From NCBI GenBank assembly GCA_905235285.1, contig CAJOLI010000010.1, positions 1 through 63,176 on the forward strand: a DNA stretch of 63,176 nt, written 5' to 3'. The stretch is from an uncultured Bacteroidaceae bacterium (GTDB lineage Bacteria; Bacteroidota; Bacteroidia; Bacteroidales; Bacteroidaceae). Made by a program: the position numbers and the translations under genes. Every line of letters begins with the position of its first letter. Position 1 is the first letter of the stretch. The notes beneath the pieces are model-generated. The model was not told the DNA's origin and did not search any database. It was given only the letters and a program-made list of their open reading frames with translations. Below are positions 37,586-46,154 of this stretch, piece after piece.

Positions 37586-37940
37586 CACCTATTTAGAGCC
37601 GTTTTTCACCTTATTTTCGGCATTTAAATAGCATTTTTCACTTGGTCATTATTATGGTAATCAGCTACTTATACCACTTTTAGTGAAAAATGAAATTTAA
37701 AACTCCTCACGCGCGCGCGAGGCATATGATTACTTACCCCGCTGTGATACAGCGGCGCCCCCAACAGAGGATACCGCTCGGCCATACCAACACGACCGAT
37801 GGGACTTGGCATAACTTATCCAATGGCAACTCACGCCGGAGGACTGCAATCATCGCAAACCACTGGAAAGCAGAAAGTTCACGCAACCCCTCTTAGGAAA
37901 GCTCTTTGCCGACAGATGATATATCAGTCAGGATCGAATC

Positions 37941-38042
37941 TTTGCAAGCAATCTCTTTGCAGGGCTCATTGCATACAATCTGCTGCCGAAGAAGCTGGAG
38001 ATGAATATTGAAATCATTGACAAAAGCAGATTAATAGCATAG
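37941..38042 (+). pseudogene. Transposase C-terminal remnant 2 (IS982-like)
   Basis: A 33-codon stretch reads FASNLFAGLIAYNLLPKKLE and continues to a TAG stop; an in-frame stop lies at 37917-37919. It is a diverged direct repeat of remnant 1 at both DNA and residue level. The 350 bases between the A-tracts and this remnant (37590-37940) show no gene. It ends 54 bases before the polyprenyl synthetase stop. Confidence 0.5.
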
Positions 38043-38095
38043 AGCTTATACCGAATTCACGTTGAATTAATATTGAATATGAAGGACAAAACCTT

Positions 38096-39085
38096 TCACT
38101 TTAAATCCTCACTGCCGAGTAGCGGCCCTCGCCTCACATTTCCCTCTTTACTACGAAGTCGAGATAAAGATGTAAGGCGTAGGCAATTATCGAGCATGGC
38201 AAGGGCCTCGTCGTGGAGCCGTTGCATCTCGCTCTCTGCATAGTCTATGCCTCCCGTTGCGATGGTGAACTCCACAAGTTCCTGCACATCGAGTTTCGAA
38301 GCTTCATGTCCACGGACACGCATTGCCAAACGATAGTAGCGCGCATCTGCAGCTTTGTTGAGTGCGTGGATGGCCGGCAGGGTCAGCTTGCCCTCGTGCA
38401 TGTCGTTGCCCTTAGGCTTGCCGGCATCTATGCTTTCGTCGAAGTCGAAGATATCATCGCGCAGCTGGAAGCATAGTCCCAGGATATGTCCGAATCGCTC
38501 GAGGCGGCCTGTGGTTTCGCCGTCGGCTCCTCCGAGGTGGGCTCCGAGGCGGGCACAGGTGGAGAATAATGCTGCCGTCTTTTTGGCAATGACGTCGTAG
38601 TAGGCACTCTCGCTGAAGACTGTGCTCTGCGTGTTGTTGAGCTGGAGCAGTTCGCCGTCGGCCAGCGTCTGTCCGAGCCACGCCATGCGCTCTATGGCTT
38701 CTAACGAGTGGGTGAGAGCCATTTCGGTCAGTGCCTTTGAGGTGATGAAATCGCCTACAAGCACGGCGGCTTTGTTGTCGAAGAGGGCGTTTACCGAGCG
38801 TTGTCCGCGTCGCATATTGCTCTCGTCGACGACATCGTCGTGGACGAGACTGGCTGTGTGCAGCATCTCAAGGCTTGCTGCTGCGTGCAAAGCCTCGTCT
38901 GTGATGGCGCCTCCCTCGCGTGCGCAAAGCAGCAGCAGCGTAGGCCGCATCATCTTGCCCAGCTTGCGGGTAAGGTGATTGAGCGCGCTGGTGAGCAACG
39001 GATTGTTGGACTGCAGCGACGCCTTGAAGAGCTCGGTGTAGCGCCCGAGCTCCTCGGCAATTGGTTGTTGAATCTGAGCTAACAT
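38096..39085 (-). CDS. Trans-type polyprenyl diphosphate synthase
   Basis: Elongates allylic diphosphates with isopentenyl diphosphate; a 329-residue class I isoprenoid synthase with GKMMRP (43-48), the first Asp-rich motif in LVHDDVVDES (81-89) and the second in LRDDIFDFDES. Small residues before the first motif (HTASL) suggest a long-chain product such as the octaprenyl or longer tail of menaquinone, which would suit the cydAB quinol oxidase in this window; chain length is inference. It is divergent from the radical SAM gene. Confidence 0.92.
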   Translation of the reverse strand: MLAQIQQPIAEELGRYTELFKASLQSNNPLLTSALNHLTRKLGKMMRPTLLLLCAREGGAITDEALHAAASLEMLHTASLVHDDVVDESNMRRGQRSVNALFDNKAAVLVGDFITSKALTEMALTHSLEAIERMAWLGQTLADGELLQLNNTQSTVFSESAYYDVIAKKTAALFSTCARLGAHLGGADGETTGRLERFGHILGLCFQLRDDIFDFDESIDAGKPKGNDMHEGKLTLPAIHALNKAADARYYRLAMRVRGHEASKLDVQELVEFTIATGGIDYAESEMQRLHDEALAMLDNCLRLTSLSRLRSKEGNVRRGPLLGSEDLK

Positions 39086-39095
39086 ATTTCTGCTG

Positions 39096-39103
39096 CAAAA
39101 ATA
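39096..39103 (-). promoter_or_regulatory. -7 promoter box of the polyprenyl synthase gene
   Basis: TATTTTTG on the minus strand, 10 bases upstream of the ATG, implying a very short leader. No -33 TTTG at the usual distance. Confidence 0.45.
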
Positions 39104-39231
39104 GGGAAAAAGTTTAAAGTTTGAATTTTAAAGTTTACTGAATTTGCGTTTGAGTGTCGTTTTTATTGCTAAAAATGCTTGATGAGTAGTTATTCATTGA
39201 ACTTTCAGCTCTATTCTTCAAAGCAAAGAAG

Positions 39232-39239
39232 TAACTTTG
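39232..39239 (+). promoter_or_regulatory. -7 promoter box of the radical SAM gene
   Basis: TAACTTTG on the plus strand, 20 bases upstream of the ATG at 39260. No clear -33 element. Confidence 0.5.
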
Positions 39240-39259
39240 CGGCGAAACAGTAATGAGCA

Positions 39260-40039
39260 ATGAGCACAGTAATCTATCCTTCGCCCATCTTCGGACCCGT
39301 CCACAGCCGCAGGCTCGGTCTCTCGCTGGGTATCAACCTGATGCCTGCCGACGGGAAGGTGTGTACCTTCGATTGTATATACTGCGAGTGCGGCCTCAAC
39401 GCGCAGCGGCGTCCCAGGCAGCACAGTCCTTCGCGTGAGCAGGTGGCCACGGCCCTCGAGGCTCAGCTGCGGCAGATGCATGCCGACGGTGTCTGCCCCG
39501 ACGTCCTTACCTTTGCTGGCAACGGCGAGCCGACGGTTCACCCTGACTTCCCCGCCATCATCGGCGACACCATCCTCATGCGTGACCGCTACTGTCCCGA
39601 GGCGCGCATCAGCGTCCTCTCCAATGGCACGCAGATCCTGAGGCCCGCCGTCCATGCTGCCCTCATGCGTGTCGATAATAATATCCAGAAACTGGACACC
39701 GTAAACCTCGACTATATCCGCCGCATTGACCGTCCCACGGGCCGCTATGACCTCGAGGCCATCGTCGAGGCCCTGGCAGCCTTTGGCGGCCACGTGATCA
39801 TACAGACGATGTTCATGCGCGGGACCGATGCCGCTGGCATCGACGTCAGTAACACCTCGGAGACGTACGTAGGGCCGTGGCTCGAAGCCCTACGCCGTAT
39901 ATGTCCGCAGAGCGTCATGATTTACACCGTGGCGCGAGAAACGCCCATTTCATCGATTGCGAAGGCTTCGCCGGCCGAGCTCGACGGCATAGCTGAGCGC
40001 GTGCGTGCGGCGGGCTTGACGTGCTCAGTGGCCTACTGA
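39260..40039 (+). CDS. Radical SAM protein
   Basis: A 259-residue radical SAM enzyme. The cluster motif CTFDCIYCECG supplies Cys35, Cys39 and Cys42 for the [4Fe-4S] cluster that cleaves S-adenosylmethionine. Downstream segments LTFAGNGEPTVHPDF (GGE-like motif) and ISVLSNGTQI fit the family core. The N-terminus IFGPVHSRRLGLSLGINL resembles a conserved but little-studied group of short radical SAM proteins. There is no auxiliary-cluster domain. Substrate unknown; it stands as a single gene divergent from the polyprenyl synthase. Confidence 0.88.
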   Translation: MSTVIYPSPIFGPVHSRRLGLSLGINLMPADGKVCTFDCIYCECGLNAQRRPRQHSPSREQVATALEAQLRQMHADGVCPDVLTFAGNGEPTVHPDFPAIIGDTILMRDRYCPEARISVLSNGTQILRPAVHAALMRVDNNIQKLDTVNLDYIRRIDRPTGRYDLEAIVEALAAFGGHVIIQTMFMRGTDAAGIDVSNTSETYVGPWLEALRRICPQSVMIYTVARETPISSIAKASPAELDGIAERVRAAGLTCSVAY

Positions 40040-40221
40040 GCTTAATGAAAACGTTGAATTGCATTCGACCTTTTCTCGTCATGGCAAAGCTCAAGCAAGC
40101 TTGGCTTTTCTCATTTGGCTTAATGAAAACGTTGGATTTCATCCGACCTTTTCTCGCCATGGCATAGCTCAAGCCAGCTTGGCTCTGCTCATTTGGCTTA
40201 ATGAAAACGTTGAATTCATCT
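40040..40221. repeat. 78-bp tandem repeat
   Basis: Two full units (40040-40117, 40118-40195) and a partial third (40196-40221), each beginning GCTTAATGAAAACGTTG. The unit is 26 codons long and stays open when read on the minus strand, giving peptides such as NEKSQACLSFAMTRKGRM. It starts at the stop codon of the radical SAM gene, so it may shape that transcript's 3' end. The 461-base gap 40040-40500 holds this repeat, the element below and a terminator. Confidence 0.8.
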
Positions 40222-40230
40222 CAGCCTTGT

Positions 40231-40436
40231 CTTTAACCCAAATCGGTCATTAGACCAAAGATGGCTTTTAAGCTATGCTTCTTATGCTTTTATCCACGTT
40301 GTTGCGCTATTTCTTTTGGCGTCTTTCCGCCATCTGCGCGGTCACAATGCCCGCATTGCTCCCTTACAGATAACGAAAATCTGCTCAAAACAAATAGCGC
40401 ACCGACATGAATTCAATGAACCGATTTGGGTTAAAG
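40231..40436. mobile_element. MITE-like element with 17-bp terminal inverted repeats
   Basis: Perfect inverted ends CTTTAACCCAAATCGGT (40231-40247) and its reverse complement (40420-40436) bound a 206-base segment without a credible reading frame. The pairing extends by four more bases with a one-base bulge. No target-site duplication is evident. The end motif is close to the arms of the palindrome at 15765-15812. The size and ends suggest a non-autonomous element, but it could also be a structured RNA. Confidence 0.45.
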
Positions 40437-40442
40437 GCAAAC

Positions 40443-40479
40443 AAAAAAGAGGCTATGCCGCCATCGCAGCATAGCCTCT
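40443..40479 (-). terminator. Terminator of the CoA-transferase gene
   Basis: An 11-bp stem (40448-40458 with 40469-40479, AGAGGCTATGC) and a 10-base loop, followed on the minus strand by a T-run (40443-40447). It lies 21 bases past the stop codon. Confidence 0.85.
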
Positions 40480-40500
40480 AAATATATTAATTATTGTATC

Positions 40501-42012
40501 TTACTTGATGTACTCAGCGAGGTCGGTCAGACGCATGTCGCCCTTGCGGAGGAAAGTGTCGTGCATGGCGAAAGCCGCGCTGAGGCAGTGATGTGTGTGT
40601 CCGCTGTACTTCTCGGCATAGCGGAGGTAGTCGCGGAGGAGGGGCTGATAGTCGGGGTGTGCCACCTTGATGAGCTCTTCGGCTTTCTCCATGGCGCACT
40701 TGCCGCGCAGGTCAGCCACGCCGTACTCGGTGATTACGGCATCGACGAAGTGGCTGGTGTGGTCGATATGGCTGGCAAAGGGCACGATGCTGGAGATGGC
40801 TCCACCCTTGGTGGTTGAGCCGCAGGTGAAGATGCTGAGGTATGCATTGCACGTGAAGTCGGCCGATCCGCCGATGCCGTTCATCATCTTAGTGCCGCAG
40901 ATCTTTGTGGAGTTGACGTGGCCGTAGATGTCGGCCTCAATGGCGGTATTGAGCGAGCAGACGCCTATGCGTGCAATGACCTCGGGGTTGTTGCTGATCT
41001 CTGAAGGACGCAGCACGAGCTTGTCCTTGAAGAAGTCTATGTCGTCGTAGATGCCCTTCAGGCAGTCGTTGGTTACCGTCAGCGAGCAGGCACTGGCGCT
41101 GAGCACGCGTCCTTCCCGCATGAGCTGGACTGGGGCATCTTGCAGCACCTCGGTGTAGATATTGAAGTTAGGCACCTCGGTGGAGTGTCCGAGAGCTCCG
41201 AGCACGGCGTTGGCACCGCTGCCGACGCCCGACTGCAGGTTGAGGAACGTGGGGGGTATCTTGCCTTCGCGCATGTTCTGTACGAGGAAGTCAGCCACGT
41301 TCTGTCCTATCTTGGTCGTGATGGGGTCGGGATCCTTGAAAGAGCGGGCCTCATCAGGGATATTGCACTCTATGATGCCCACGATGCGGTCTACATCGAC
41401 CTCGACATAAGGCTTACCGATGCGGTCGTTGGGATGGCAGATGGGCACGGGTACGCGGTTGGGATGATAGCCTATCTCGTAGACGTCGTGCAGGCCCTTG
41501 CTCTTGGGGCTGTGGAAGGCATTAAGCTCTACGAAGATGCCACGCTTAGCCAGACGGCAAGCGGTGGGCGAGATACCGCCGGCAGCGGTAAGGAATATGT
41601 GAGCCTTCGAGCCGTGGACTTCTACGTCGCAGGCCTCGATGACGGCCCAGTCGATGTCGCCGAGGTATCCCTGTCGCACCTGTGTAGCCATGTTGGAGAG
41701 GTTCAGGTCGGTGTAGCGAATCTCACCCAAGTTGACGTGCTTGCGGAAGTCGGGGTTGGTGGTGTAGGGTGCGCGAAGCCCGATAGCTTGCTCATTGGCT
41801 AGTGCGCCGTCGCAGCTCTGACCTGTGCTGGCGCCGGTGAAGATGTTAACCTTGAAGGGGCGGCCTGCCTCATGCTCGGCGTGTGCCTTCTTAGCCACTT
41901 CTGCCGTTACGGCCTTAGCTGTGCCGGCGGGTGTGAAGCCAGAGAGCCCGAGCGTGTGCCCGTTCTCTATTAACGCTGCGGCTTCAGCAGCTGTAATGCG
42001 TTTGATTGCCAT
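40501..42012 (-). CDS. Acetyl-CoA hydrolase / succinyl-CoA:acetate CoA-transferase
   Basis: A class I CoA-transferase of 503 residues. It has the N-terminal GHTLGLSGFTPAGTAKAV, the glycine loop GVGSGANAVLGAL, the probable catalytic glutamate in NIYTEVLQDAP, and NGIGGSADFTCNAYLSIF. Family members move CoA between succinyl-CoA or propionyl-CoA and acetate, or hydrolyse acetyl-CoA, which fits succinate/acetate fermentation in Bacteroidota. It is a single gene with its own promoter box and terminator. Transferase and hydrolase roles cannot be separated by sequence. Confidence 0.9.
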   Translation of the reverse strand: MAIKRITAAEAAALIENGHTLGLSGFTPAGTAKAVTAEVAKKAHAEHEAGRPFKVNIFTGASTGQSCDGALANEQAIGLRAPYTTNPDFRKHVNLGEIRYTDLNLSNMATQVRQGYLGDIDWAVIEACDVEVHGSKAHIFLTAAGGISPTACRLAKRGIFVELNAFHSPKSKGLHDVYEIGYHPNRVPVPICHPNDRIGKPYVEVDVDRIVGIIECNIPDEARSFKDPDPITTKIGQNVADFLVQNMREGKIPPTFLNLQSGVGSGANAVLGALGHSTEVPNFNIYTEVLQDAPVQLMREGRVLSASACSLTVTNDCLKGIYDDIDFFKDKLVLRPSEISNNPEVIARIGVCSLNTAIEADIYGHVNSTKICGTKMMNGIGGSADFTCNAYLSIFTCGSTTKGGAISSIVPFASHIDHTSHFVDAVITEYGVADLRGKCAMEKAEELIKVAHPDYQPLLRDYLRYAEKYSGHTHHCLSAAFAMHDTFLRKGDMRLTDLAEYIK

Positions 42013-42044
42013 GCTATATGTCTGGTTTTAATGATTTGCGGCTG

Positions 42045-42052
42045 CAAAGGTA
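42045..42052 (-). promoter_or_regulatory. -7 promoter box of the CoA-transferase gene
   Basis: TACCTTTG on the minus strand, 32 bases upstream of the ATG at 42012. No TTTG at the usual distance upstream. The remaining spacer to priA (to 42257) shows nothing else supportable. Confidence 0.55.
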
Positions 42053-42257
42053 ATAAAAGATTGGGGATTAGAAACTAAAGATTAGACTTTTTTGCTTTAA
42101 GAAATAAAAATCTTTATTTTTCACATTCTATCTTCCCCTTTTATCTTTGTTGACTGTCGTCAAGAAAGGCTGCGGGAAGGCGAACTATGCTCGCTATTCC
42201 GGAAATACAAGCCTGGCTTGATTGTTCTCGCTGCTCCGGACGGTCGATTTTCATTCC

Positions 42258-44294
42258 CTACAGCGGGTCGACATCGAAATAGATGTGTGCGCCAGAATAT
42301 TGCTTTTGTGAGAGTAGTCGGTTGCACATCTCCATGAGTTGCTTCTTTATGCCAGCTATGGGCAGACGGTTCTCGAGCTTCAGCATGATACGACGTATAA
42401 AGAGGTTGTGGACGCGCCCTACGGGAGGCTCGTCGGGACCCAGGACGCGTGTGCCCAGGAGTTGCCGCACCTCTGCGTAGGCCTCCCGCGCGAGCGCTTC
42501 GACTGTGGCGAGTTGCCGGTGCTTGAGATATATGGTAATGAGTCGCGTGAAGGGTGGGTATGCGAACTCCCGCCGCTCGAGCATCTGTTCGTGGTAGGCG
42601 GCATCGAAATCATTGTCGACAATCTGCCTTATGAGCGAGAGCTGTGGGGCCATTGTCTGCAGGATGACAGTACCCTGGCGGCTGCGACGTCCGGCGCGCC
42701 CCGCCACCTGCGACATCATCTGGAACGAGCGTTCGTAGGCCCGGAAGTCGGGTTGGTTGAGCATAGTGTCTGCCGAGAGAATGCCTACGACGCTGACGTT
42801 CTCGAAGTCGAGCCCTTTCGTTACCATCTGCGTGCCTACGAGGATGTCTGTCTGTCCGCTGGCAAAATCATGTATAATCTGCTCGTAGGCTTGGCGGGAA
42901 GTGGTCGTGTCGAGGTCCATGCGCACGACATGTGCTTCGGGGAACAGCCGCTGTATGTCGTCCTCGATGCGCTCAGTGCCGAAGCCGTGCTGCCGCAAGT
43001 CCTTGTTCTCGCAGGCAGGGCATTGCTGGGGCACGGGTACGGTGTAGCCGCAGTAGTGGCAGGTCATCATGCCGGAGCGGGCATGCATGGTCATAGGAAC
43101 ATCACAGCGCGGACACGTAGGCACCCACCCGCAGATGTGGCACTGCACCTGTGGCGCATAACCGCGGCGGTTCTGGAAGAGGATGACCTGCTGGTGGCTG
43201 TCGAGGGCTGAGCGTATCTCTTCAAGCAGACGTCGGGAGAAGGCTCCATTCATGAGCCGTTTGTGCCGCTGCTCCTTTATGTCTACGATTTCTATATGCG
43301 GCAGCTGGACCTGCCCGTAGCGCTCCTTGAGCTGCACAAGCGCATACTTGCCAGTACGAGCCAGGAAGTAGCTCTCGAACGAGGGCGTGGCCGTCCCGAG
43401 TAGAGTCTGTGCATGGCTACGTGCGGCCATGACGAGTGCTACGTTGCGTGCGTTGTAGCGAGGGGCCGGCTCCTGCTGCTTGAAGTTCACCTCGTGCTCC
43501 TCGTCGACGATGACAAGGCCGAGGCGCTGGAAAGGCAGGAACACCGATGAGCGCACCCCGACGATGATGTCGAAGGGCTGCGCCGACAACTGGCGCTGCC
43601 ACACGCGTGAGCGCTGCACGTCGGTGAACTTGCTGTGGTAGACGCCCAGACTGTCGCCAAAGACGGCCTGCAGGCGGTCGGTGAGCTGGCTGGTAAGCAC
43701 TATCTCGGGCAAGAGGTACAGCACCTGCTTGCCTTGGGCGATAGCCTCTGCGATAAGATGTATGTAGATTTCTGTCTTGCCCGATGAAGTGACGCCCTGC
43801 AGGAGGCACACAGGCCGCTCCCGCCAGCTCTCACGTATCGACGCGAGGGCTGCGGACTGCGCGGGCGACAAAGTGGGTAAAGGCCCGGCCCAGCCATCCA
43901 AAGAGTGGGCGGCCTCAGCTGCTGGTTTTCCGCTTTCTGTGCTCTCTGAAGCCGGGCACGTGATGGGTTTCAGCTTACCTGGCACTGCAGCCTTAAAGAC
44001 TTCGCCCACCGAGCAAGCGTAGTAGTCGGCAATCCACTGCCAGAGGCTCAACTGCTGCGGCAGGACACAGGGTGCCGAGTCGGCGATTTTCTGTACGTCT
44101 TTAACCTTGACGTCAGGATCTGAGGGTTGCGTGTCGTGCACTCGCACTATAAGCCCCGTGGTGTTCCGTTTGTTGCCAAAAGGAACGACGACACGTCGCC
44201 CTGCCTGTGCTTGCGGTTGCAAGTCTGCGGGCAGGGCGTATGTGAACAGTCCTTGTAGTGGAACAGGTATGATGACGTCGACGAACGCGGCCAT
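42258..44294 (-). CDS. priA: Primosomal replication-restart helicase PriA, short form
   Basis: A 3'-5' superfamily 2 helicase that reloads the replisome at collapsed forks; 678 residues. The N-terminal 3'-end-binding domain (1-105) is present, then Walker A GVTSSGKT (167-174), the DEEH box in VIVDEEHEVNFK, and a zinc domain with paired CxxC motifs (CHICG, CPRC, CHYCG, CPAC), then GTQMVTKGLDF and QVAGRAGRRSRQG. Only about 35 residues separate the N-terminal domain from the helicase core, where E. coli PriA has a winged-helix domain of about 70. It starts 18 bases after the preceding barrel gene and so ends the T9SS operon. Confidence 0.93.
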   Translation of the reverse strand: MAAFVDVIIPVPLQGLFTYALPADLQPQAQAGRRVVVPFGNKRNTTGLIVRVHDTQPSDPDVKVKDVQKIADSAPCVLPQQLSLWQWIADYYACSVGEVFKAAVPGKLKPITCPASESTESGKPAAEAAHSLDGWAGPLPTLSPAQSAALASIRESWRERPVCLLQGVTSSGKTEIYIHLIAEAIAQGKQVLYLLPEIVLTSQLTDRLQAVFGDSLGVYHSKFTDVQRSRVWQRQLSAQPFDIIVGVRSSVFLPFQRLGLVIVDEEHEVNFKQQEPAPRYNARNVALVMAARSHAQTLLGTATPSFESYFLARTGKYALVQLKERYGQVQLPHIEIVDIKEQRHKRLMNGAFSRRLLEEIRSALDSHQQVILFQNRRGYAPQVQCHICGWVPTCPRCDVPMTMHARSGMMTCHYCGYTVPVPQQCPACENKDLRQHGFGTERIEDDIQRLFPEAHVVRMDLDTTTSRQAYEQIIHDFASGQTDILVGTQMVTKGLDFENVSVVGILSADTMLNQPDFRAYERSFQMMSQVAGRAGRRSRQGTVILQTMAPQLSLIRQIVDNDFDAAYHEQMLERREFAYPPFTRLITIYLKHRQLATVEALAREAYAEVRQLLGTRVLGPDEPPVGRVHNLFIRRIMLKLENRLPIAGIKKQLMEMCNRLLSQKQYSGAHIYFDVDPL

Positions 44295-44312
44295 CGTATT
44301 GTCTGCTTTATC

Positions 44313-44903
44313 TTAGAAGAAATAGTTGAGGCGAATCTGCCACTCTTTGTTTTTGATTTCTATGTTATCCGAGACTTGGTCGTAGTAGTCACTGATTTTA
44401 CCAGCCTTGGAGAGAGGTATGCTGTAGCTTGCTCCGAGTTCTAAATGCTTGAAGAGCCTCAGGCCGGCGCCTATGTTCCAGCTGATGATGTTATGTTCGA
44501 AGGTGGTTCGGAGTCCGTCGGAGGTATAGAGTTTTGAGTTGCCGATGAACCAGTCCCATTGTGGGCCTGTGGCAGCATAGATACCTAAGACATCCGGGCC
44601 TATCTCCCATCGGATATTAACGGGCACACGTATGTAGCTCATGTGTTTCTTGTCGATGTCGTCTATGGTAGCCTTGTTGTGGACGTAGAGCAAGGCAGCA
44701 TCTACGCCAAGGCCTATGAGGGGCAAGGTGCCTTTCAGCTTTGGCCCGGCAAAGAAACCCGAACAATTCTCACTCTTGTACACGTCCTTGGAGAAGGACA
44801 TCTTATTGATGCTGGCGCCAGCCTCTACGCCGAAGTGAAATTGGGCGTGAGTCATCGTGGCAGTTGCCACAGCTGCCACTAAGAACGCAATAATCCTTTT
44901 CAT
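44313..44903 (-). CDS. Outer-membrane beta-barrel protein
   Basis: A 196-residue protein with signal peptide (MKRIIAFLVAAVATATMTHAQ) and alternating hydrophobic strands ending in an aromatic C-terminus (QIRLNYFF), the hallmark of an outer-membrane barrel of about eight strands. It starts FHFGVEAGASINKM, like the OMP_b-brl families of Bacteroidota. Its place between gldN and priA in the T9SS operon recalls PorT, an outer-membrane barrel of that system, but it is shorter and assignment to PorT would be a guess. Confidence 0.8.
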   Translation of the reverse strand: MKRIIAFLVAAVATATMTHAQFHFGVEAGASINKMSFSKDVYKSENCSGFFAGPKLKGTLPLIGLGVDAALLYVHNKATIDDIDKKHMSYIRVPVNIRWEIGPDVLGIYAATGPQWDWFIGNSKLYTSDGLRTTFEHNIISWNIGAGLRLFKHLELGASYSIPLSKAGKISDYYDQVSDNIEIKNKEWQIRLNYFF

Positions 44904-44953
44904 GACTATATATATAATAATGTGTGTTCGACGTCAGCACGTGAAGGTCGGCC

Positions 44954-46072
44954 TCAGCGGCGTTGCCGGCGGGCAGAGACTCGCGGCGCAGAGCCTGAGC
45001 TGACCTTAGCCTCCTTCGGAGCCTTCGAGGCGTTGCTACGGCGTCCGCTGCTCTTCGACGAGGACTTATCCTGCGAGTCGTCCTTTGACGCACGAGCCTT
45101 CGAGCGCGCTGCACGTGCCACCTTCTTGTCTGCAGCCTTGCTGTCGACGGCCACGCTGTCGAGCGAGTCAACGGCGATGGGAGCATGCCAGATACTGTTC
45201 TCGAAGTCCACGAGCTGCTGCTCTATACGCTTCTGTTCTGCCGTCATGGCAGAGTCTGTCTTGGCATAGTTTGCCAGCACGCGGCCCTGCAGGTTGTTGG
45301 TCTTGTAGATCTTGCCCTCGTAACGGTTCATCGTGAAGTAGTCGTCAACGGTCATGTTGGTGACGTTGTTGAAGTTCGAGGCCATGACAGGCATACGCGA
45401 GAGGTACTGGGCCACATCGTCGTACTTAATCCAGAACAGGGGCTTAGGCGTGGCCGTGCCCGGTTCATTGTCGATTGACTCAAATTCATCACCTTCCATG
45501 AGTACGGGGCAGAGTGCTGTGACGCGCGTCTTATAGGTTGCAGAGCGCTGATCAAAATAGCTGCTTTCCTTCATGTAGAATCTCGTCACCTGAGCCGAAG
45601 GAATATCGCTCTCGGGCACCGTGATGCGCCCACCTTGCTCCTCGTAGTAGATACGGTAGCGGTCGAGCAGCTCCTTGACATCAGCTTTATCCTTTTCGTC
45701 GAACGACTCGTTGCCATCAAGCTTATAGTTGTAGGCCTTGATGCGGCCTGAGACGAAGAGACGGAAGAGATAGGTGAAGAGGTTCTGTTCCTTGCCACGC
45801 GGTTCCACGGGATAGTAAAGAGGAGCATTGACGTCTTTCAGCAGATCAAGTTGGCGATAGATGTCTCGACGCCAAACAACGTCCTCTGGCATATCGGCAG
45901 ATGTGGGGAATGAGAGAGCCGCGCGGTCGGCTGGTTTCTCTGCCGTTGCCTGCTTCTGTGCGGCCGCGTTTCGGTTGGACGTCGTAGGCGTCACGGTGCG
46001 ACGCTTTGCCGGCTGGGCGCTGCAGAAGATGCAACAATTTAGAAATATAAGAATGAATATTATTCGCTGCAT
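44954..46072 (-). CDS. gldN: Type IX secretion protein GldN/PorN
   Basis: A periplasmic T9SS protein of 372 residues that with GldK forms rings under the outer membrane. The start at 46072 gives a signal peptide (MQRIIFILIFLNCCIFCSAQ); an upstream in-frame ATG at 46135 would bury it. The core around DMPEDVVWRRDIYRQLDLLK and PLYYPVEPRGKEQNLFTYLF is typical of GldN. The last 60 residues are an unusual lysine/serine/arginine-rich low-complexity tail. The gene follows gldM in the conserved order. Confidence 0.92.
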   Translation of the reverse strand: MQRIIFILIFLNCCIFCSAQPAKRRTVTPTTSNRNAAAQKQATAEKPADRAALSFPTSADMPEDVVWRRDIYRQLDLLKDVNAPLYYPVEPRGKEQNLFTYLFRLFVSGRIKAYNYKLDGNESFDEKDKADVKELLDRYRIYYEEQGGRITVPESDIPSAQVTRFYMKESSYFDQRSATYKTRVTALCPVLMEGDEFESIDNEPGTATPKPLFWIKYDDVAQYLSRMPVMASNFNNVTNMTVDDYFTMNRYEGKIYKTNNLQGRVLANYAKTDSAMTAEQKRIEQQLVDFENSIWHAPIAVDSLDSVAVDSKAADKKVARAARSKARASKDDSQDKSSSKSSGRRSNASKAPKEAKVSSGSAPRVSARRQRR

Positions 46073-46154
46073 AGTGGTTATTATGTTTTTATGTTGATAA
46101 TCTCTTCTTTTATTTCGTATTTTTTCTATCGCCAATAATCAATATCTCAATATC

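Noticed and set aside
37690..37896. A 68-codon plus-strand frame in the repeat locus
   Set aside because: No similarity, no promoter, arginine/threonine-rich composition typical of a chance frame between the transposase remnants.
42142..42149. A plus-strand TATCTTTG box between the CoA-transferase and priA genes
   Set aside because: No -33 element and no plus-strand gene or hairpin follows; the box alone occurs often by chance in AT-rich spacers.
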